A DNA stretch of 19,659 nt from Candidatus Rifleibacteriota bacterium (GTDB taxonomy: Bacteria > Riflebacteria > Ozemobacteria > Ozemobacterales > Ozemobacteraceae), in NCBI GenBank assembly GCA_017526725.1, contig JAFXRA010000207.1:1-19659 (forward strand). Direction: 5' to 3'. A program made the translations under genes and the position numbers. Under the pieces are notes generated by a model. That model was not told where the DNA came from, made no database searches, and was given only the letters and a program-made list of their open reading frames with translations. Within the stretch, counting starts at the first letter, position 1. Each line of letters opens with the position of its first letter. Below, one piece after another: positions 15,043-19,659 of this stretch.

Positions 15043-16575
15043 TCAACTAACTGCAATATTATGCTTTTCTCTACGCTCTTTTCTCCACTTAATAAAATGA
15101 ATTTCTAAAAGAACTACGATTAGACCAACAAATAAACTTATAGCCCAGTTTTTTGTATAACCAGCCACAATATACCCAATAACACAACCAACAAGAGGAA
15201 TTAATGCATACTGCATCTGGGTCGATACGTGATTCATGTGGTAACATTGAGCTCCTGCCGACGACATTATTGTTGTGTCTGAAATAGGAGAAACATGATC
15301 ACCGCAAACAGAACCAGCTAATATTGCAGAAACAGTAATTATCATCATCTGCTGTTGAGAGGGGTCTTTAAACAAAAGCACAGCCAATGGAACAAGGATT
15401 GCAAATGTTCCCCAAGAAGTACCAGTAGAAAAAGATACAAAAACAGAAATTAAAAATAATATTAGCGGAGTAAATGAAGACATCAAAATACTATCTGTCA
15501 TAAAAGAACCAATAAAATCACCTAAGCCCAAAGAAGATGTAATACCTTTTAGGGTCCAGGCAAGAACCAAAATCAAAACAGCAGGAGCCATTGCTCTAAT
15601 GCCTTCTGCAAAAGAATCTGTATATTCTTTAAAAGTTAAAACCTTTCTTGAAATATAATAAACAAACATTACCAGCATGGTTACGAAAGTTCCAAAAATA
15701 AGACTTACAGGTGAATCACATTTGGAAAAAGCTTCCGCTACTGTGGTACCCCCATTCAAGAAACCGGTATAAATCATTCCACCAACAGAACAAATAACTA
15801 AAATAATTATAGGGAAAACCAAATCAGATATAGTTCCACGAGAGTTTTCACATTCTTTTTCAGATTCTTTAAAATCTTCAGCATGGTCTGTAAATAAATC
15901 CCCTGCCTCAGCATTGCGTTCATGCTTTTCCATTAGACCAAAATCAAAGCCGATAACAATAAGATATAAAACAGTAAATATAGTTAAAAATGCATAAAGA
16001 TTAAAAGGAATAGTTTTTATAAACAACTGAAAACCAGGTATTGGTGATTCTTTTGGGACATAAGAACTAATAACAGCTGCCCAGCTTGATATAGGCGCAA
16101 TAATACATATTGGAGCTGTCGTAGAATCGATCAGATAGGCTAATTTTGCTCTTGAAATTTTATTTTTATCAGTTACAGGCCTCATCACAGAGCCTATAGT
16201 AAGACAGTTAAAATAATCATCTATAAAAATAATAATTCCAAGAAGAGCAGTAGCAAATAAAGATGATTTTCTTGTTTTCAGTTTTTGTAATGCAAATTTT
16301 CCGTAAGCTTGCGAACCACCTGATTTTTTCAATAAAACTGCAATCATGCCAAGCATCAGGGTAAAAATAATAACTTTTATATCCAGATTCTTTTCCATCA
16401 TAGTAAAAAAGGTATCAAAAGTGCCCCATAAATCAAAATTAGCATATAGGAAAGCTCCTAAGAAAGCCCCAATAAATAGAGAGCTATATACTTCCTTGGT
16501 TACAAAAGCCAGTACAATTGCCAAAAGAGGTGGTATTATGGAATACCATGTTCCAAAAAACATAGAACTGCTCAT
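15043..16575 (-). CDS. nhaC: NhaC-family Na+/H+ antiporter-like transporter
   Basis: 510 residues from ATG at 16575; a TTG at 16629 is rejected because AAGGTAGG precedes 16575. About eleven to twelve hydrophobic helices are spread over the whole length, with a hydrophilic, acidic loop near residues 210-240. The signature CGDHVSPISDTTIMSSAGA followed by HVSTQMQYAL is typical of COG1757 NhaC proteins, with charged residues inside helices as expected for ion coupling. It sits in the inner membrane. Proteins of this family often accompany lysine-fermentation genes, so it may exchange Na+ and H+ or carry lysine or an organic acid. The substrate is inferred, not visible. It has its own strong promoter and ends convergently with the pilin-like gene. 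Confidence 0.88.
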   Translation of the reverse strand: MSSSMFFGTWYSIIPPLLAIVLAFVTKEVYSSLFIGAFLGAFLYANFDLWGTFDTFFTMMEKNLDIKVIIFTLMLGMIAVLLKKSGGSQAYGKFALQKLKTRKSSLFATALLGIIIFIDDYFNCLTIGSVMRPVTDKNKISRAKLAYLIDSTTAPICIIAPISSWAAVISSYVPKESPIPGFQLFIKTIPFNLYAFLTIFTVLYLIVIGFDFGLMEKHERNAEAGDLFTDHAEDFKESEKECENSRGTISDLVFPIIILVICSVGGMIYTGFLNGGTTVAEAFSKCDSPVSLIFGTFVTMLVMFVYYISRKVLTFKEYTDSFAEGIRAMAPAVLILVLAWTLKGITSSLGLGDFIGSFMTDSILMSSFTPLILFLISVFVSFSTGTSWGTFAILVPLAVLLFKDPSQQQMMIITVSAILAGSVCGDHVSPISDTTIMSSAGAQCYHMNHVSTQMQYALIPLVGCVIGYIVAGYTKNWAISLFVGLIVVLLEIHFIKWRKERREKHNIAVS

Positions 16576-16608
16576 ATTGCCTACCTTAATAATAAAATTT
16601 GAGCGTGA

Positions 16609-16637
16609 ATTATAAAGCAAAAACAGCAATTAATCAA
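16609..16637 (-). promoter_or_regulatory. Strong sigma70-type promoter of nhaC
   Basis: Minus-strand TTGATT (16637-16632), 17 bases, perfect TATAAT (16614-16609), about 34 bases upstream of ATG 16575. Confidence 0.7.
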
Positions 16638-16664
16638 TGTTTTAGCTGTACTATTATTAATCAA
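16629..16664 (-). repeat. Direct repeat overlapping the nhaC -35 box
   Basis: TTGATTAAT occurs twice on the minus strand (16637-16629 and 16664-16656), 27 bases apart; the proximal copy includes the -35 box. It may be a regulator site, but the motif is AT-rich and short. Confidence 0.35.
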
Positions 16665-16763
16665 AATGAGCAATTATAATGCAGTTATATTGTGAAAAAT
16701 GGAATTGAGAGATGGTAAATAAAGGAAGTATTTAATCACACCCACAAATCTAAATAACCATAA

Positions 16764-16794
16764 AAAAACTCCCCTTGAGTCTAGAGGAGTTTTT
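16764..16794 (-). terminator. Rho-independent terminator after kce
   Basis: AAAAACTCC (16764-16772) pairs with GGAGTTTTT (16786-16794). On the minus strand the hairpin ends in GGAGTTTTTTT. It lies between the kce stop (16864) and the nhaC promoter. The remainder of 16638-16863 shows nothing else convincing. Confidence 0.82.
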
Positions 16795-16863
16795 AAGTAA
16801 TCATAGAAACTAAGAATTATATTCAAGAGTTTTATTAATTACTAATCAAAGATGTGAAAAATA

Positions 16864-17688
16864 TTATTTTTTCATTAAGCCAAGTATTTCTCTAGCTTCA
16901 TTTGGAGTAGCTATTTCTCGGCCCAATTCTTTAGCGATTCTAACTGCTTTTGCTACCAGTTCACCATTGGATTTTGCCTTAACGCCTCTAGAAAGGTTAA
17001 CATTGTCTTCAAAGCCGACTCTTACATGGCCTCCAAGAAGAATAGCACCAGCAGCCATTTCAAACTGATGTCTGCCAATTCCTGCTACAGTAAAAGTGCT
17101 TCCAGCAGGAATACTACCAGCCATAAAGACTAAATCTCTAAGAGTAGCTGAAATTCCGCCATTTACACCCATAACAAAGTCAAAATGCATTGGAGTAAGA
17201 ATATGACCTTTTTTGGCAACTCTTATAGCCATGTCTATCATACCTTTATCAAAGACTTCTACTTCTGGCTTGATACCAAGCTTAATCATACGTTGACCAA
17301 ATTCAATGATGGTATTTTCGGTGTTTACAAAAATATCATCTCCGCCGAAATTGCAGGTTCCACAATCTAAAGTTGCCATTTCAGGGTAAAGTTCGATAGG
17401 TTGCAAGCGTTCATCGTTGCTCATTCCTACAGCGCCACCAGTAGAAGGCTGAATAATAACATCTGGGCATCGTTCTTTTATTGCTTTAATCGCTGCTTCA
17501 AATCTAGCTTTGCTTTGAGTTGGCGTGCCGTCGTCTTCTCTGACATGAAGATGAATGATTGAAGCGCCTTCTTTGGCTGCTGATTCAGCTTCTCTGGCTA
17601 TTTCTTCTATAGTATAAGGAACAGCGGGATTATGTTCTTTAGTGACTTCAGCACCACATATCGCAGCGGTAATTATTAACTTTTCCAT
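16864..17688 (-). CDS. kce: 3-keto-5-aminohexanoate cleavage enzyme
   Basis: 274 residues, BKACE/DUF849 family with a TIM-barrel fold. Kce uses acetyl-CoA to split 5-amino-3-oxohexanoate into acetoacetate and L-3-aminobutyryl-CoA. Known catalytic positions are present: Glu14 in CGAE, the zinc ligands His46 and His48 in HLHVR, Ser82 in QPSTGG, Thr106, and the RVGFEDN block with Arg223, Glu227 (third zinc ligand) and Asp228. The length is normal. The ATG at 17688 has AAGGA about 13 bases upstream, a loose spacing. The gene follows the aminotransferase by 116 bases of structured leader and ends at a clear terminator, so kat-kce is probably one transcript. Other BKACE enzymes use different beta-keto acids; the lysine neighbours decide the assignment. 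Confidence 0.93.
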   Translation of the reverse strand: MEKLIITAAICGAEVTKEHNPAVPYTIEEIAREAESAAKEGASIIHLHVREDDGTPTQSKARFEAAIKAIKERCPDVIIQPSTGGAVGMSNDERLQPIELYPEMATLDCGTCNFGGDDIFVNTENTIIEFGQRMIKLGIKPEVEVFDKGMIDMAIRVAKKGHILTPMHFDFVMGVNGGISATLRDLVFMAGSIPAGSTFTVAGIGRHQFEMAAGAILLGGHVRVGFEDNVNLSRGVKAKSNGELVAKAVRIAKELGREIATPNEAREILGLMKK

Positions 17689-17730
17689 TGTTTATTTAGT
17701 TTCCTTTCCGTGATTCTAACAGAAGATCTG

Positions 17731-17786
17731 CCCCCACAACAGGTGGGGGAAGTGGATTTTGCAAAGCAAAAGACGAAAGGGGTCTT
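17731..17786 (-). other. Cluster of hairpins between kat and kce
   Basis: CCCCCAC/GTGGGGG (17731-17737 with 17743-17749), TTTTGC/GCAAAA (17757-17762 with 17766-17771) and AAGAC/GTCTT (17770-17774 with 17782-17786). The last two share bases and may be alternative forms. The GC-rich stem stands out in AT-rich sequence. It could protect or divide the kat-kce mRNA, or be a copy of a dispersed intergenic repeat. Confidence 0.5.
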
Positions 17787-17804
17787 CTTCTTCTCTCTAC
17801 GCTC

Positions 17805-19070
17805 TCAGTATTTAGTCTCATCAATGTAGCTCAAAGCTTCGTCAATGCACTTCAAAGTATATTGCAAATCTTCTTCGCTGTGTCTGAAGCAAATATAGCC
17901 GTGATGATATGGCTGTAAGAATACTTTGCGGCGAATAAGCTGTGTGTAGAAATCATTACGTTTTGCTTTATAGGTCTTATCTTCAGTCTTTTCAAAAATT
18001 ACATAAGGCATCTGTGGAACAGGAGAAGCGGTTGTAATAGTATTCGGGTGCTTAGCAAGAATCTTAACCAGTTCTGCATTGAATTTTTCACCTTTAGCTC
18101 TGATATTTTCAATAACATTGTTCTTTTCCAAGAAGTTAAGAGTTGCCAAAGCAGCAGCGTATTCAATGCTGTTGGGGAAGAAAGTAGAAGAAACGAAAAC
18201 TTCTTTTTCTATTTTTTTCATAAATTGAGCCTTACCAACCAGAGCACCTATTGGATAGCCGTTTGCAAGAGCCTTACCAAATGTTGAAAGGTCAGGTGTT
18301 ACATTAAATAGCGTCTGAGCACCACCCATATTAACTCTGAAACCACTTCTGATTTCATCAAAAATAAGAACTACGCCATATTTGTCTGCAAGTGCTCTTA
18401 CACCTTCCAAGAAGCCTGGCTTTGGATATTCAACCTGTTTTGCTGTTGGATGACCTATTGGAGTCATGATTATACCAGCAACGTCATCTGGATATTTCTT
18501 TAAAAGGTCTTCTAATTCTTCAAGATGATTGTAATGGAATTCTAAAGTATCTTCGTAAGTCTTAGGAAGAACCCCACCCTTGACTTCAACGCACCAGTCA
18601 TGCCAGCCATGATAACCACAGCGGATAATTTTGCTTCTTCCTGTGTAACCACGGGCAACACGAGTAGCAAGAGTAGTTGCATCAGAACCTGTCTTCATAA
18701 AAACGCACATTTCAGCACATTTAATAATCCCGCGCAATCTTTCTGCAAGATCATTCTGGATCTTTTGAGTTAATGAGAAACAAAAGCCTTTGTCTCTGAT
18801 CTGGGCAATAGCAGCTTCATCTATTTCTTTTTCCCTATAACCAATTATGATAGGACCGTAGGCACAGAGATAATCAAGGTATTCATTGCCGTCTATATCA
18901 GTAACTTTTCCGCCCTGACCTTTTTCAAAATATATTGGATATTCACCTTCAACAAAGTTATATGGTCTTCTAATGCCTAAAACTCCGCCAGGAGTGCATT
19001 TTTTGCCGCGGACATATTCTTCCATTGACTTTGTTAAATTCAATTTTGGTGCGTCAAATTTATTTGTCAT
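17805..19070 (-). CDS. kat: Class III PLP aminotransferase, probable 3-aminobutyryl-CoA transaminase
   Basis: 421 residues from ATG at 19070, chosen because GGAGG stands seven bases upstream; the 18-residue extension to 19124 is discarded. The fold is that of glutamate-1-semialdehyde aminomutase-like class III aminotransferases: KTGSDATTLA (phosphate site, about 126-135), CGYHGWHDW (151-159), LIFDEIRSGFR with cofactor Asp238, and STFGKALANGYP with Schiff-base Lys266. Next to kce, this fits the acyl-CoA beta-transaminase (EC 2.6.1.111) known from Candidatus Cloacimonas, which moves the amino group of 3-aminobutyryl-CoA to 2-oxoglutarate and yields acetoacetyl-CoA. That route replaces the ammonia lyase Kal. 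HemL function is less likely given context. Confidence 0.72.
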   Translation of the reverse strand: MTNKFDAPKLNLTKSMEEYVRGKKCTPGGVLGIRRPYNFVEGEYPIYFEKGQGGKVTDIDGNEYLDYLCAYGPIIIGYREKEIDEAAIAQIRDKGFCFSLTQKIQNDLAERLRGIIKCAEMCVFMKTGSDATTLATRVARGYTGRSKIIRCGYHGWHDWCVEVKGGVLPKTYEDTLEFHYNHLEELEDLLKKYPDDVAGIIMTPIGHPTAKQVEYPKPGFLEGVRALADKYGVVLIFDEIRSGFRVNMGGAQTLFNVTPDLSTFGKALANGYPIGALVGKAQFMKKIEKEVFVSSTFFPNSIEYAAALATLNFLEKNNVIENIRAKGEKFNAELVKILAKHPNTITTASPVPQMPYVIFEKTEDKTYKAKRNDFYTQLIRRKVFLQPYHHGYICFRHSEEDLQYTLKCIDEALSYIDETKY

Positions 19071-19092
19071 TCCATTTCCTCCGATAAACCTT

Positions 19093-19131
19093 AAACAATA
19101 AAAACAACAAAAAAACAAAAACAATAAAAAC
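19093..19131 (-). repeat. T-rich leader of kat with an exact 13-bp direct repeat
   Basis: AAACAATAAAAAC (plus strand) occurs at 19093-19105 and 19119-19131. On the minus strand this leader has no C and almost only T and G, so it should stay unstructured. A good minus-strand promoter could not be fixed upstream of it. Confidence 0.4.
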
Positions 19132-19220
19132 TTTTTGTTTAGTCAGTCTAACATAATTTAATAATAGAGCAAAGAAATAAAAAGCTTTAACAAAATTAAC
19201 AATTACTTGCTTTTCATTAC

Positions 19221-19249
19221 TTGACAATTACCCTTAAAAAAGGCATAAG
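19221..19249 (+). promoter_or_regulatory. Promoter of the secreted-protein gene at 19291
   Basis: Perfect TTGACA (19221-19226), 17 bases, CATAAG (19244-19249). AAAGGA precedes ATG 19291 by eight bases. Confidence 0.55.
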
Positions 19250-19290
19250 TAAATTATAAAGTCCTCATTTATGGCCTAAAGGATAATTCG

Positions 19291-19659
19291 ATGAAAAATA
19301 ATTTTAAGAATTTGATAGCAGCTTCCTTAATAGTTTTTGGTGCTGTACAAGTAAATGCAGCAAGCATCACTGGCACTGTTCAGTTGACTAGAGATTCCAG
19401 CAGAAGTATCAATGGGGCTTATCTTGTCACTGAAAAGAAAGATTCTTCTGGTAAGCCTATTGCATTAGTTATTGTACTAGATGAAAACGGAAAGGCTATT
19501 GCCCAGCAATACGAAAATAAACAAATAAGAATTGATGGGAATGTTCAAGGTCGAAATCTAACCGCTATCGAATGGAAAGAAATAAAAGACAATTCATATA
19601 ACAATTCTTCTTCTTACAGTGAACCTTCTTCTAGCAGAAGCAGCAAATATGAAGAAGAA
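19291..19659 (+). CDS. Secreted protein of unknown function, N-terminal part (runs off the right edge)
   Basis: 123 codons are visible and open to the edge. A Sec signal peptide is clear: basic MKNNFKNL, a hydrophobic core (LIAASLIVFGAV) and a likely cut after VNA (about residue 23). The mature part begins ASITGTVQLT and continues with a beta-rich stretch (YLVTEKK, IALVIVLDENGKA, IRIDGNVQGRNLTAIEW), possibly a small OB-like or Ig-like domain, then a low-complexity Ser/Asn-rich segment (NNSSSYSEPSSSRSS) heading into acidic residues. No family was recognised. It has its own promoter and is divergent from kat. Localisation would be periplasm, surface or outside the cell. Confidence 0.75.
   Translation, partial: MKNNFKNLIAASLIVFGAVQVNAASITGTVQLTRDSSRSINGAYLVTEKKDSSGKPIALVIVLDENGKAIAQQYENKQIRIDGNVQGRNLTAIEWKEIKDNSYNNSSSYSEPSSSRSSKYEEE

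Noticed and set aside
17731..17749. The CCCCCAC/GTGGGGG hairpin as a terminator of kat
   Set aside because: No T run follows it on the minus strand, and it lies in the leader of kce, which shows no promoter of its own.

Overview
The window is AT-rich bacterial DNA with tightly packed genes, most on the minus strand. Promoters look like sigma70 type, and terminators are hairpins followed by T runs. The content suggests a strict anaerobe that ferments amino acids: an oxygen-sensitive radical-SAM lysine 2,3-aminomutase and further lysine-fermentation genes, an NhaC-type antiporter, a type IV pilin-like protein and a large membrane hybrid sensor. I cannot place the phylum from sequence alone. The combination of Kce with a class III aminotransferase that I read as 3-aminobutyryl-CoA transaminase recalls the lysine pathway described for Candidatus Cloacimonas, but the genes could also have been transferred. 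No rRNA, tRNA, CRISPR array or insertion sequence was seen.

Layout. Positions 1-3566 hold most of a hybrid histidine kinase cut by the left edge. From 3598 to 5856 there is a terminator, an esterase-like protein, an ATP-grasp ligase (coupled through TAATG) with its own promoter, and a 47-residue cysteine-rich protein. A lone alpha/beta hydrolase (6020-6859) runs on the plus strand. Then, on the minus strand (transcribed right to left), come prfC (release factor 3) and an MntA/HepT-type nucleotidyltransferase-HEPN pair.

The metabolic core spans 9411-19070. kat and kce come first in transcription and end at a terminator near 16780. nhaC follows with its own strong promoter. kdd and kamA are driven by a promoter at 14326-14354 and end at an 18-bp perfect inverted repeat. 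Next is a KamB-like P-loop protein flanked by two paralogous two-helix membrane proteins. A divergent pilin-like gene (14416-15027) sits in the middle of this cluster.

Pathway (family knowledge): lysine -> beta-lysine (KamA) -> 3,5-diaminohexanoate (KamDE, not in the window) -> 5-amino-3-oxohexanoate (Kdd) -> acetoacetate + 3-aminobutyryl-CoA (Kce with acetyl-CoA) -> acetoacetyl-CoA (Kat). KamB would help reactivate the B12 mutase KamDE, so KamDE is expected elsewhere in the genome. The window ends in a secreted, serine-rich protein of unknown function cut by the right edge.
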